Shown: positions 1 to 7,428, numbered from the stretch's first letter. The stretch is 11,359 bases of DNA from an uncultured Polaribacter sp. (GCA_937936695.1 CALHCK010000251.1:1-11359), one strand, 5' to 3'. The notes: generated by a model from the sequence alone, not told the origin. Made by a program: numbers and translations.

Positions 1-2
1 AC

Positions 3-33
3 AAAAAAGACCACTCATTTGAGTAGTCTTTTT
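3..33 (-). terminator. Rho-independent terminator of the TM-helix membrane protein gene
   Basis: An 8-bp inverted repeat (arms 9-16 and 21-28, loop 17-20) is flanked by an A-run at 3-8 and a T-run at 29-33. In the minus-strand transcript all eight positions pair, one as a G-U wobble, and the hairpin is followed by a U-run. In the plus-strand transcript the same position is an A-C mismatch. It therefore best fits termination of the minus-strand gene whose stop codon lies 20 bases upstream in that direction. It could also act weakly for a plus-strand gene left of the window. Confidence 0.8.
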
Positions 34-52
34 GTTAAATGTGATTACAAAT

Positions 53-1210
53 TTAATTTTTATTGAATTTGTTTAATATTTTTTCCATTTGCTTTCCTGC
101 AGCTTCTCTACCACCTAAACCAAAGGCAAGAACAATAGTTAAAGCAATAGCGCTTAAAGTAATACCAAATGCTAAATTAATAATATCATCTGCAATACCC
201 ATTCTACGTAAACCAATTGCTAAGAATATAGCTAAAATTGCTATTTTAATAATGTTAGCAATAAAAGTATTATTGTCTCCTTTTGCAAAGTTATTAGCCG
301 CTAAGTTTGCAAGCCAGTTACCAATAGCAAGAATAATTAATCCAAATAAGATATTACCAGATAAGTGTACAACTGTATTCATAATTTCAGACAATTTTGT
401 AAACTCTAATTTGTCTATAGCTGTCATTAAACCAAATAAAATAATAAAAGCGTATACAACATTTGCAATTAACTTTTCTACGTTAGCAGTACCTGTTAAA
501 CCACTTAAATTAGCCTTTTTTATAACTTCGTTTAAATTTAAACTATCTAATAAATCTTTTAATAATTCACTTAAAAATTTACCACCAACAACAAATACAA
601 TCATAATAATACATGCAACTAATACTTTAGGAATAGCAACAAAAAAGCTTTGTAACATATCTGTAGCAGGTTTAGATATAGCATCAAAATTTAAAATAGC
701 TAAAGCTTGTATTGCTAGTGTAGTAAAAATAAATATAAATACTACTTTTTTAAGTATAGATACTAAGTTGATGTTTTCTGGTAAACGTAATTTAGGTGCA
801 AATTTTTGAATTGTTTCTCCTGATAACCCTACTAATTCAGATACTATTTTAGCAAGCATATAACCAATGTATCCAACTAAACCAGCACCTATAATGTTAG
901 GTATATATCCTAAAAATTCATTTAAAAGAGATTTTACAGGCTCTAAAACTTGTGTCATTTCTAACTTTTCTAAAGCAAGCATAAAAACAAAAATCATTAC
1001 AAAAAAGTAAATCAATTTTGCAATAAAATCGCCAAGATTTACTTTATCGCTATTAAAGTAGTTGTTTAATCCTGATTTTTTAACCAGTTTTTTTGTGATT
1101 CTTTTTAAAAAGCCAGCAACAAACCAACCGATAATTATTATTAATAATGCCGAAATTGGTTTACCAACCGTATTTGTGATTAAATTAAAAATGTCTAAAA
1201 TCTTATCCAT
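53..1210 (-). CDS. MscS-associated TM-helix repeat membrane protein, no MscS pore domain
   Basis: An integral inner-membrane protein of 385 residues built from repeated hydrophobic units like the conserved TM helix found in CmpX-type and mechanosensitive-channel-annotated proteins (Pfam TM_helix, PF05552). Four units can be seen: helix pairs near residues 18-36 and 63-80, 104-126 and 152-172, 193-221 and 248-265, and 286-308 and 317-334, followed by a last helix and a glycine-rich FGLGGREA segment (363-370). Residues 62-87 align without gaps to 247-272, both ending in an acidic-K-L-E-x-T motif, so the protein is internally duplicated. The beta-domain of a true MscS channel is not seen. Genomes usually annotate such proteins as mechanosensitive ion channel, but channel activity is inference. 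The start is ATG. It is transcribed alone, divergently from rocD, with a hairpin terminator after the stop. Confidence 0.85.
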   Translation of the reverse strand: MDKILDIFNLITNTVGKPISALLIIIIGWFVAGFLKRITKKLVKKSGLNNYFNSDKVNLGDFIAKLIYFFVMIFVFMLALEKLEMTQVLEPVKSLLNEFLGYIPNIIGAGLVGYIGYMLAKIVSELVGLSGETIQKFAPKLRLPENINLVSILKKVVFIFIFTTLAIQALAILNFDAISKPATDMLQSFFVAIPKVLVACIIMIVFVVGGKFLSELLKDLLDSLNLNEVIKKANLSGLTGTANVEKLIANVVYAFIILFGLMTAIDKLEFTKLSEIMNTVVHLSGNILFGLIILAIGNWLANLAANNFAKGDNNTFIANIIKIAILAIFLAIGLRRMGIADDIINLAFGITLSAIALTIVLAFGLGGREAAGKQMEKILNKFNKN

Positions 1211-1391
1211 GTTTTTGAGTTTTATTTGATTTAAATTGATTTAGTTTTTTGACACACATTTTTTTTATATGTCACTAATGTTTTAGTATTTTGCAAATCA
1301 TCTTAAATAAAACAACTTTTTAATGTTAAAACTATATTCATATAAAATATAATAGCAGTCATAAAAGTTATCATCATAAAAAAATAATATA

Positions 1392-2672
1392 ATGACGGTT
1401 TTAAACAAACCTGCTTCTTTAAAAGCAATTGAATTAGAAAATAAATACGGAGCACACAATTACCACCCTTTACCAGTGGTTTTAAATAAGGGAGAAGGGG
1501 TTTTTGTTTGGGATGTAGAAGGAGAGCGTTATTACGATTTTTTATCTGCCTATTCTGCGGTAAACCAAGGACACTGCCATCCTAAAATAATAGATGCAAT
1601 GGTTAAACAAGCACAAACATTAACATTAACGTCTCGTGCTTTTTACAATGATGTTTTAGGAGCTTATGAAAAGTACGCAACAGAATTGTTTGGCTTTGAT
1701 AAGTTATTGCCAATGAATACAGGGGCAGAAGCTGTAGAAACGGCATTAAAAATAGCTAGAAAATGGGCGTATGAAGTAAAAGGTATTGCAGAAAACAAGG
1801 CAGAAATTGTTGTTTGCAAAAATAATTTTCATGGACGAACAACTACAATTGTATCTTTTTCTAATGACCCAGACGCTAAAAAGAATTTTGGACCATACAC
1901 TACTGGTTTTGTAAAAATAGATTACAATAATATAGATGCTCTTAGAGAAAAGTTAGAAAATAATAAAAATATTGCTGCTTTTTTGGTAGAGCCCATACAA
2001 GGTGAGGCAGGTGTTTATGTACCTGACGAAGGGTATTTGGCTGAAGCTAAAGCTTTGTGTGAAAAATACAATGTGCTTTTTATTGCAGATGAGGTACAAA
2101 CAGGTATTGCAAGAACAGGTAGACTTTTAGCAACTTGTGGTAATTGTAAATGCGTAAATAAAAACTGTTCTGGAACTCCAGAAACTAAACCAGATATTTT
2201 AATTTTGGGAAAAGCTTTAAGTGGTGGTGCTTATCCTATTTCTGCAGTTTTGGCAAATGATAGTATTATGAATGTTATTAAACCAGGAAATCATGGATCT
2301 ACTTTTGGAGGGAATCCTATTGCTGCTGCTGTAGCTGTAGCTGCGTTAAAGGTAGTAGAAGAAGAGGGGTTAGCAAATAATGCAGATAGGTTAGGAATTA
2401 TTTTTAGAGAGGAACTAGAAAGTTTTATTAAAGAACATTCTTTAGTAAAAGCTGTTAGAGGTAAAGGGTTGCTAAATGCAATTATTATAAATGATACAGA
2501 GGATAGCACAACCGCTTGGGATATTTGTTTAAAATTAAGAGACAATGGTTTGTTAGCAAAACCAACACACGGAAACATTATTAGATTTGCACCTCCATTG
2601 GTTATAAATGAAACGCAACTTAGAGATTGTATTTCAATCATAAAAAAAACAATTACAAATTTTAAAAAGTAA
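1392..2672 (+). CDS. rocD: Ornithine--oxo-acid transaminase (ornithine aminotransferase)
   Basis: A class-III PLP-dependent aminotransferase of 426 residues that moves the delta-amino group of ornithine to 2-oxoglutarate, giving glutamate-5-semialdehyde, in cytosolic arginine and proline metabolism. Visible family marks are the N-terminal NYHPLPVV segment (23-30), the phosphate-binding NTGAEAVE (109-116), FHGRT (146-150), the cofactor-ring motif IADEVQTG (231-238) with Asp233, and the PLP lysine Lys274 in LGKALSGG. The length is slightly above the usual size of about 400 residues because of an insertion near 248-268 holding four cysteines (249, 252, 254, 259), reported as a finding. The ATG start gives a normal N-terminus. 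An A-rich leader without a Shine-Dalgarno sequence precedes it, as usual in Bacteroidota. The DUF5362 gene follows after 36 bp and may be cotranscribed. No other arginine-catabolism gene is visible nearby. Confidence 0.95.
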   Translation: MTVLNKPASLKAIELENKYGAHNYHPLPVVLNKGEGVFVWDVEGERYYDFLSAYSAVNQGHCHPKIIDAMVKQAQTLTLTSRAFYNDVLGAYEKYATELFGFDKLLPMNTGAEAVETALKIARKWAYEVKGIAENKAEIVVCKNNFHGRTTTIVSFSNDPDAKKNFGPYTTGFVKIDYNNIDALREKLENNKNIAAFLVEPIQGEAGVYVPDEGYLAEAKALCEKYNVLFIADEVQTGIARTGRLLATCGNCKCVNKNCSGTPETKPDILILGKALSGGAYPISAVLANDSIMNVIKPGNHGSTFGGNPIAAAVAVAALKVVEEEGLANNADRLGIIFREELESFIKEHSLVKAVRGKGLLNAIIINDTEDSTTAWDICLKLRDNGLLAKPTHGNIIRFAPPLVINETQLRDCISIIKKTITNFKK

Positions 2673-2708
2673 GATAACATTATATAAAACTATTTAATAA
2701 AAAAAACT

Positions 2709-3146
2709 ATGCATAACCCAATTACTCAATTAGAACAAGTAACCCTAACAACAGCCTCAAAAAGATTTTTAAAGGAAACTGCCAAATGGTGCTTTTTTAT
2801 GTCTGTTTTAGGATTTATTTTAATAGGTTTTTTATTGTTGTTAGCAGTTTTTGCGTCAACAATAATGTCTTTTGCAGGGAAAATGCAACCAGGTATACCA
2901 AGTAATATGGGCATTTTTATGACAGCAGGTTATGCTGTTATGTCTGTTATTTATTTTTTTCCTGTTTATTATTTGTTTCAATTTTCTAAAAAAATGAAAA
3001 AAGCATTAGCTACCAAAAATGAAGAAACTTTAGCAAATGCATTTGAAATGTTAAAGTCGCATTATAAATTTTTAGGAGTATTTACAATTATTACATTGTC
3101 TTTATATGTATTTGCTATTATAGTAGCATCTTTAGGAGTTTTATAA
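2709..3146 (+). CDS. DUF5362-like small membrane protein
   Basis: A 145-residue protein of unknown function resembling the Bacteroidota DUF5362 family; this is a recognition by pattern, not a search. It has an amphipathic, charged N-terminus (residues 1-27), a hydrophobic helix about 28-55, a second about 67-90 containing the YFFPVYYLF-type aromatic stretch (82-90), a basic segment (94-98), a soluble helix about 103-119 with an alternating acidic/leucine pattern, and a last helix about 120-143. That gives three membrane segments with a cytosolic or periplasmic helical insertion between the second and third. It begins 36 bp after rocD, with an A-rich leader and no clear promoter between them, so cotranscription is likely. 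Nothing in the sequence suggests an enzymatic role. Confidence 0.8.
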   Translation: MHNPITQLEQVTLTTASKRFLKETAKWCFFMSVLGFILIGFLLLLAVFASTIMSFAGKMQPGIPSNMGIFMTAGYAVMSVIYFFPVYYLFQFSKKMKKALATKNEETLANAFEMLKSHYKFLGVFTIITLSLYVFAIIVASLGVL

Positions 3147-3241
3147 AAAAAAAGATGCTTTATGATAACGTAAAGATAAAATTTTGTTAATTTTTTTTGT
3201 TTTACAGGTAAGCTAAAAATAAAGATTCCGACAAAAAAAAA

Positions 3242-4390
3242 ATGAAGAAAATCTTATATATATTATTACCTATAGCAACAATTTTTGGAGGATGTAACGA
3301 AGAAAGATTGTTTAATGAAGATGAAGTAAGAACGCCAATAGCTATTAGTACCCCTCAAAATTTTGCAGATCCTAATTTAAATCAGCAGGCAAAAGATTTA
3401 TACACTAGATTAATTGACTTAAGAGAAAGAGGTATTGCTTTTGGACAACAGGTTCCTTTTGGTATTGGAAATAATTTTCCTGTAAATAATAGATTAGAGG
3501 AAGATTTTTTTGAGGTTACAGGAGATCATCCTGCAGTAGTTGGTTTCGATTTAGAGTTAATTGCGTTACAGCCAGAGATTGAAATAGATGGAACTTCTTT
3601 TTTAGATGATTTTATAAATAAAATTACAAGTGCAGCAATAGAGGCTCATGAAAACGGAAGTATTGTAACTTTTAGCTGGCATCAATCTAGTTTTAGAAGG
3701 TTTGATGTAGGAGAGCGAGTTAACTATAACGGAGTTGTTAAAGAACTTTTAGAAGGAGGTATGTATAGAGAGGAGTTTGTAAAACGTTTAAGTCGTGCTG
3801 CAAGACTGTTTAAAAATTTAGTAGATTCTGAAGGAAACTCTATACCTGTACTTTTTAGACCGTGGCATGAAATGAATGGTGATTTCTTTTTCTGGGGAGC
3901 CGATTTTAGATCTAAAGATGAGTACGTAACGTTATGGAAAGATACTATTAGAATATTGTCTGAAGATTTTGATGTACACAATTTATTATATGTTTATGCT
4001 CCTAATTGGGTTTCTAGTTCTTCTGAATACCTAAGAGATTACCCAGGAGATGCTTATGTAGATATGTTAGGGATAGATGTTTATGACTTTAGAAATCGTA
4101 GATTTTTAACAAACGCTATTAGAAATTTACGTATTGTAGAGGATATTGCTAATGATAAAAATATGCTTTTTGCGTTAACTGAAACAGGTTTAGAAAATGT
4201 AACTCAAAATAATTGGTGGACAGATAGATTGTATAAAGCAATTAGAAGTAGTAGTATTAGTTATGCAATGACGTGGCGTAACGATAACACATCATTTTTT
4301 CATGTTCCGTTTTTAGGTCATCCTTCAGAAGACGATTTTAGAGCATTTTTAAATAACGATTTGTTGTTGTTAAGAAACGGTATTCAGTAA
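3242..4390 (+). CDS. GH26 family glycoside hydrolase lipoprotein (beta-mannanase-like)
   Basis: A secreted 382-residue lipoprotein. The signal peptide covers residues 1-17 with Cys18 after an IFGG lipobox, and the mature start is rich in acidic residues. The rest is a clan GH-A (beta/alpha)8 barrel of family 26. The acid/base Glu210 lies in FRPWHEMNG (205-213), the nucleophile Glu314 in ALTETG (311-316), with FSWH at 144-147, a YPGDAYVDMLGIDVYD block (267-282) and TWRND (344-348) in the C-terminal strand. The family is mostly endo-beta-1,4-mannanases, with some beta-1,3-xylanases and beta-glucanases. Retaining hydrolysis of a beta-linked polysaccharide is well supported, but the substrate is not. 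It differs from typical members in having GQQ (68-70) where GHQ is common. No SusC/SusD or other carbohydrate enzymes are visible next to it. It converges on prmC. Confidence 0.9.
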   Translation: MKKILYILLPIATIFGGCNEERLFNEDEVRTPIAISTPQNFADPNLNQQAKDLYTRLIDLRERGIAFGQQVPFGIGNNFPVNNRLEEDFFEVTGDHPAVVGFDLELIALQPEIEIDGTSFLDDFINKITSAAIEAHENGSIVTFSWHQSSFRRFDVGERVNYNGVVKELLEGGMYREEFVKRLSRAARLFKNLVDSEGNSIPVLFRPWHEMNGDFFFWGADFRSKDEYVTLWKDTIRILSEDFDVHNLLYVYAPNWVSSSSEYLRDYPGDAYVDMLGIDVYDFRNRRFLTNAIRNLRIVEDIANDKNMLFALTETGLENVTQNNWWTDRLYKAIRSSSISYAMTWRNDNTSFFHVPFLGHPSEDDFRAFLNNDLLLLRNGIQ

Positions 4391-4427
4391 AAATAAAAGT
4401 ATGGCTAGTTTGTTACAAACTAGCCAT
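4388..4427 (-). terminator. Hairpin terminator overlapping the end of prmC
   Basis: A perfect 11-bp inverted repeat (4401-4411 and 4417-4427) has a 5-base loop, with GGCTAG/CTAGCC at its core. On the minus strand it is followed by a U-rich run (complement of 4388-4399), giving a standard intrinsic terminator for the cls-prmC transcript. The right arm is made of the last prmC codons and the TAA stop lies at 4413-4415 in the loop. For the plus-strand GH26 transcript the same hairpin forms 10 bases after the stop, but no U-run follows, so it may only protect the 3' end or stop transcription weakly. Confidence 0.8.
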
Positions 4428-5273
4428 AATCATTCTATCGTTATTAAAAATGTCTTTTTTTAGAGTTACGTTGTTAAAACCTTTTTCTTTTAGCATAGTA
4501 ATAGTTTCTTTGCCTAAGTATTGGTTTATTTCAAAAAAAAGTAAACCATTTTTAGTTAGCTGTTTTGTAGCTAAATCTGCAATTTTTTTATAAAAAATTA
4601 GCGGATTATTATCTTCAACAAATAAAGCCAAGTGAGGTTCGTTTTCTAAAACATTATTTTTTATTTCTACTTTTTCTAATTCTCTTACATAAGGAGGGTT
4701 AGATACAATAATGTTAAATTGTTTGGGTAGTGTATTTGCTTTTAAAATATTAATTTCTAAAAAATTAACAGTTACCTTATTTAATAGAGCATTTTGTTTC
4801 GCTATTTCTAAAGCTTTTTTAGAGACATCTATAGCGCTAATTAAAGTGTTTGTTGTGTTTTTTGCTAAGGAAATAGGAATACAACCTGTACCTGTACCAA
4901 TATCTAAAATAGAAATAGCGTTGTTTTGCATGGTGTTAAAACATTTGTATTCTTCAAGTATCCAAGAAACTAATTCTTCGGTTTCTGGTCTTGGTATTAA
5001 AGTGTTTTTAGTAACTATAAACGGTAAACCGTAAAATTCAGTGTTACCTAATATATACTGTATTGGTTCTTCGGCTAAAAGTCTAGTTGTTATTTCTTTT
5101 AGATGTTTTAAGATAGGGTTTTCTATAAAAAAATCAGGTTGTAAAACAGTATCAATACGTTGTAAGCTTAGTTTTTCTTCTATCAAAATAAAAAAGAAAG
5201 TATCTATTTCTGTTTTTGGATATAGATTAGAAAGTTGTTCGGAAAAATATATTCGAAAATCTTTTAGTGTCAT
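4413..5273 (-). CDS. prmC: Peptide chain release factor N5-glutamine methyltransferase
   Basis: A 286-residue SAM-dependent enzyme that methylates the glutamine of the GGQ motif in release factors RF1/RF2, tuning translation termination in the cytosol. It has the HemK/PrmC layout: a helical N-terminal domain (about 1-68), PIQYILG (70-76), the linker motif LIPRPETEEL (92-101), the SAM-binding DIGTGTG (124-130), an acidic strand end at AIDVS (147-151), and the catalytic NPPY (192-195) that holds the target amide. NEPHLALF (211-218) is also typical of the family. Its ATG shares one base with the cls stop (TAATG), so the two are translationally coupled. The stop codon falls inside the terminator loop. 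Length and motifs are complete, with no sign of damage. Confidence 0.95.
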   Translation of the reverse strand: MTLKDFRIYFSEQLSNLYPKTEIDTFFFILIEEKLSLQRIDTVLQPDFFIENPILKHLKEITTRLLAEEPIQYILGNTEFYGLPFIVTKNTLIPRPETEELVSWILEEYKCFNTMQNNAISILDIGTGTGCIPISLAKNTTNTLISAIDVSKKALEIAKQNALLNKVTVNFLEINILKANTLPKQFNIIVSNPPYVRELEKVEIKNNVLENEPHLALFVEDNNPLIFYKKIADLATKQLTKNGLLFFEINQYLGKETITMLKEKGFNNVTLKKDIFNNDRMIMASL

Positions 5274-6700
5274 TATAAAAGTGGGCTAAAAAAACGACAA
5301 ATGCGCTCTAAAGTTTTTTGTTTTTTAGATCTGTTTAAAAATTGCTGTAACTCAATTTTTTGAGCTTTATTTTTTCTGTCATCAAATTCTTGTCTAATTT
5401 CAGAGGTAATTTCTTTATCGTAAATAATAGCATTTAATTCGTAGTTATGTTCAAAGCTTCTGCAATCAAAATTAGTAGAGCCAATAGAAGCAATTTCATC
5501 ATCAATAAAAATAACTTTACTATGCGCAAAATCGTCTCTTAAATATATTTCTACACCGGCTTTTAATAAAATTTCAAAGTATGAATACATACTATACGTA
5601 GCAATTTTAGAATCTCCTTTTTTAGGAAGTAAAAGGGTGACTTTAATATTACTTAAAGCAGCAATTTTAAAAGCTTCTAAAATAGAAAAAGTAGGAATAA
5701 AATAAGGATTTACAACACATATAGATTTTTCTGCTAAATTAATAAAGCTTAAATATTGTTGCATAACAACAGATTGATCGTAATCTGGTCCGCTAGAAAC
5801 TATTTGCACTTTTGTATTATTAATAGCTTTGTAAGGTGTTGTATATTTTTTAGAGATAGCTAAATCTTGCTTTGTAGCAAAATAAAAATCTTTAATAAAA
5901 GATTTATGCAAACTTAAAACAGCTTCTCCTTCTATCTGAACATGTGCATCTTGCCAAATCCCTAAAAAATCATCGTTTATAATATATTCGTCGGTAATAT
6001 TTACACCTCCTGTAAAACCTATTTTATTGTCTATCACACATATTTTTCGGTGATTTCTGTAATTTAAAGTAAAAATAAAATTCCCGTATTTTAAAGGCAT
6101 TTCAGGGTAAATTTCTATACCATCATTTTCTAAATCTTTTATAATTTTTTTATTTAAAGCAAAACTACCAACCGCATCATATAGTATTCTAACTTCTACA
6201 TTTTGTGCTCTTTTTTCTTTAAGTAACTCTATAATATTAGATAAAATCTGACCCTCTTCTATGATATAGTATTGTAAATGAATAAATTTTTTTGCCTCTT
6301 TAATGGCTTTGTAAATAGCATCAAAAGTTTTTTGACCATTTTTTAAAACAACTACATTGTTGTTTGTAGTAAGTGGTATGTTTGTGTTATTGTATATTAA
6401 ATTAGCTATTTTTTTTGCTTTGTTAGAGGTTAACTCGTTAACGGCTATATTTTTTATATTGTTATCAGTTTTACTTTTTAAATAGTTTTTTCTTTTTTTT
6501 GTTTCTTTTAATTCTAAAAACTTAATTTTTCTTCTATTAATACCAAATAGCAAAAAAATAAAAGCACCAATAAAAGGAAATAGAAATGTAATTAATACCC
6601 AACTTAAAGATTTAGATGGTTTTACACCAAAGTAAAGGATGTTGTAAAAAGACCAACTAAAAATAATTACGTGTAAAATAGCAATAATATAATATGTCAA
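5273..6700 (-). CDS. cls: Cardiolipin synthase, phospholipase D superfamily
   Basis: A membrane enzyme of 475 residues that condenses two phosphatidylglycerol molecules into cardiolipin and glycerol. Two N-terminal membrane helices (about 3-23 and 32-53, the second ending in LLFGINRRK) are followed by two phospholipase D domains. Their HKD motifs are His217-Lys219-Asp224 and His393-Lys395-Asp400, each followed by the usual glycine/serine turn (GFTGG at 228-232, GSTN at 407-410). Length and layout match bacterial Cls. The start is TTG at 6700: the in-frame region upstream, back to a stop codon, has no ATG or GTG, and the first internal methionine is residue 201, so no other start keeps the membrane helices. 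prmC follows with a one-base overlap. The 272-bp gap to the divergent LEA14-like gene must carry its promoter, which I could not place. Confidence 0.93.
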   Translation of the reverse strand: MTYYIIAILHVIIFSWSFYNILYFGVKPSKSLSWVLITFLFPFIGAFIFLLFGINRRKIKFLELKETKKRKNYLKSKTDNNIKNIAVNELTSNKAKKIANLIYNNTNIPLTTNNNVVVLKNGQKTFDAIYKAIKEAKKFIHLQYYIIEEGQILSNIIELLKEKRAQNVEVRILYDAVGSFALNKKIIKDLENDGIEIYPEMPLKYGNFIFTLNYRNHRKICVIDNKIGFTGGVNITDEYIINDDFLGIWQDAHVQIEGEAVLSLHKSFIKDFYFATKQDLAISKKYTTPYKAINNTKVQIVSSGPDYDQSVVMQQYLSFINLAEKSICVVNPYFIPTFSILEAFKIAALSNIKVTLLLPKKGDSKIATYSMYSYFEILLKAGVEIYLRDDFAHSKVIFIDDEIASIGSTNFDCRSFEHNYELNAIIYDKEITSEIRQEFDDRKNKAQKIELQQFLNRSKKQKTLERICRFFSPLL

Positions 6701-6905
6701 GTTTTTTTGTTTTTTAGTACTATATTTAACTACTAATTATTCTGTAAATTTAGTAAAAAAGACAGTTAATTAATGTGGGTATTGTTATGTTTAATTTTAT
6801 AATTTAAATTAAATAGACGTCGCTTAACAAGTAAATGTAAATTATAAGTTTTATAAGGTTACAAATGAAATGCTTATACTAAAATAAAATAGATAGCAAT
6901 TAAGC

Positions 6906-6937
6906 TTATAAAAGAAGTATTTAATACTGTATTTTTG
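6906..6937 (+). promoter_or_regulatory. Bacteroidota-type promoter for the LEA14-ribD gene run
   Basis: TATTTTTG at 6930-6937 matches the Bacteroidota -7 element TAnnTTTG exactly. A TTA at 6906-6908, 21 bases upstream, can serve as a weak version of the -33 TTG. The predicted transcript would start about 6943-6946 and leave a leader of about 30 bases before the ATG at 6973. The -7 element lies inside an inverted repeat (GTATTT at 6929-6934 and AAATAC at 6939-6944), which could be a repressor site or chance in AT-rich DNA. Confidence 0.55.
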
Positions 6938-6972
6938 TAAATACAAACAATCAAAAAAAATAACATTTTAAG

Positions 6973-7428
6973 ATGAAAAAAATAATATACGTTGTTTTAT
7001 TAGTAATGCTTTGTAGTTGTTCTATAAATAAAGAACCTGTTTTTGTAAAATTAGGTAATTATAAGGTAACTAATTTTACAAATGAAAATGTTCATTTAAA
7101 AGTAGATGCTTTTTTTAAAAACCCAAATGATGTTGGTGGGAAAATTTCTACAGATGATATTATGGTTATTATAAATAATCAGGAAGTTGCTAAAATTATT
7201 GCTAAAGAATTTGATGTTCCTGTAAGAAAAGAGTTTGCTATGCCTTTGGAGGTAGATATTCCTACTAAAAAAATACTTAATGACAAGAACAATGGGATTT
7301 TACAAGGACTTATAAATTCGTTATTAAAAAGATCTGTTAAAGTACAATTAAAAGGAAATCTACAATACCGTTTTCTTTTATTTAAAAAGAATTTTGTTGT
7401 AAATCATACAAAAGAAATAAAACTATAA
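6973..7428 (+). CDS. LEA14-like (LEA type 2) lipoprotein
   Basis: A 151-residue lipoprotein with a short signal peptide and lipobox LCSC (13-16), so Cys16 becomes the lipidated N-terminus. The mature part is a single beta-sandwich of LEA14/WHy type: the NPN turn (50-52) after the strand VHLKVDAFF (40-48), followed by the typical glycine and alternating hydrophobic strands (62-76, 88-97, 122-139). The role of such bacterial periplasmic or outer-membrane proteins is not known. The residues after Cys16 (SINKE) are not the strongly acidic surface-export pattern, so it may stay on the periplasmic side. It starts with ATG and is the first gene after a good promoter. Its TAA stop is directly followed by the ribD TTG in the same frame, so it is cotranscribed with ribD. 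Confidence 0.85.
   Translation: MKKIIYVVLLVMLCSCSINKEPVFVKLGNYKVTNFTNENVHLKVDAFFKNPNDVGGKISTDDIMVIINNQEVAKIIAKEFDVPVRKEFAMPLEVDIPTKKILNDKNNGILQGLINSLLKRSVKVQLKGNLQYRFLLFKKNFVVNHTKEIKL

Noticed and set aside
63..809. Long plus-strand open frame of 248 codons opposite the membrane protein gene
   Set aside because: It is a shadow of the minus-strand gene: low-complexity I/L/K/N/A composition, no family resemblance, and the opposite frame has clear repeated helix units.
1251..1273. Imperfect repeat GACACACAT...ATATGTC in the divergent region before rocD
   Set aside because: Only about five of six arm positions pair around a T-run; this is within what AT-rich DNA gives by chance.
1249..1293. TTGACA at 1249-1254 and TAGTATTTTG at 1284-1293 as a promoter for rocD
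   Set aside because: The spacing does not fit either the sigma-70 pattern or the Bacteroidota -33/-7 spacing, and the second element is not an exact TAnnTTTG.
4711..5289. Plus-strand open frames opposite prmC
   Set aside because: prmC on the minus strand has all family motifs; the opposite frames give Ser/Ile/Lys/Phe-rich sequence without recognisable domains.
6773..6802. Nine-codon peptide frame (starting MWVLLC) in the cls-LEA14 intergenic region
   Set aside because: It is too short to support, has no nearby hairpin attenuator, and lies upstream of the predicted transcription start.
6790..6813. Inverted repeat TTTAATTT / AAATTAAA with an 8-base spacer
   Set aside because: It is made only of A and T in an AT-rich gap and is expected by chance; there is no U-run or known operator match.
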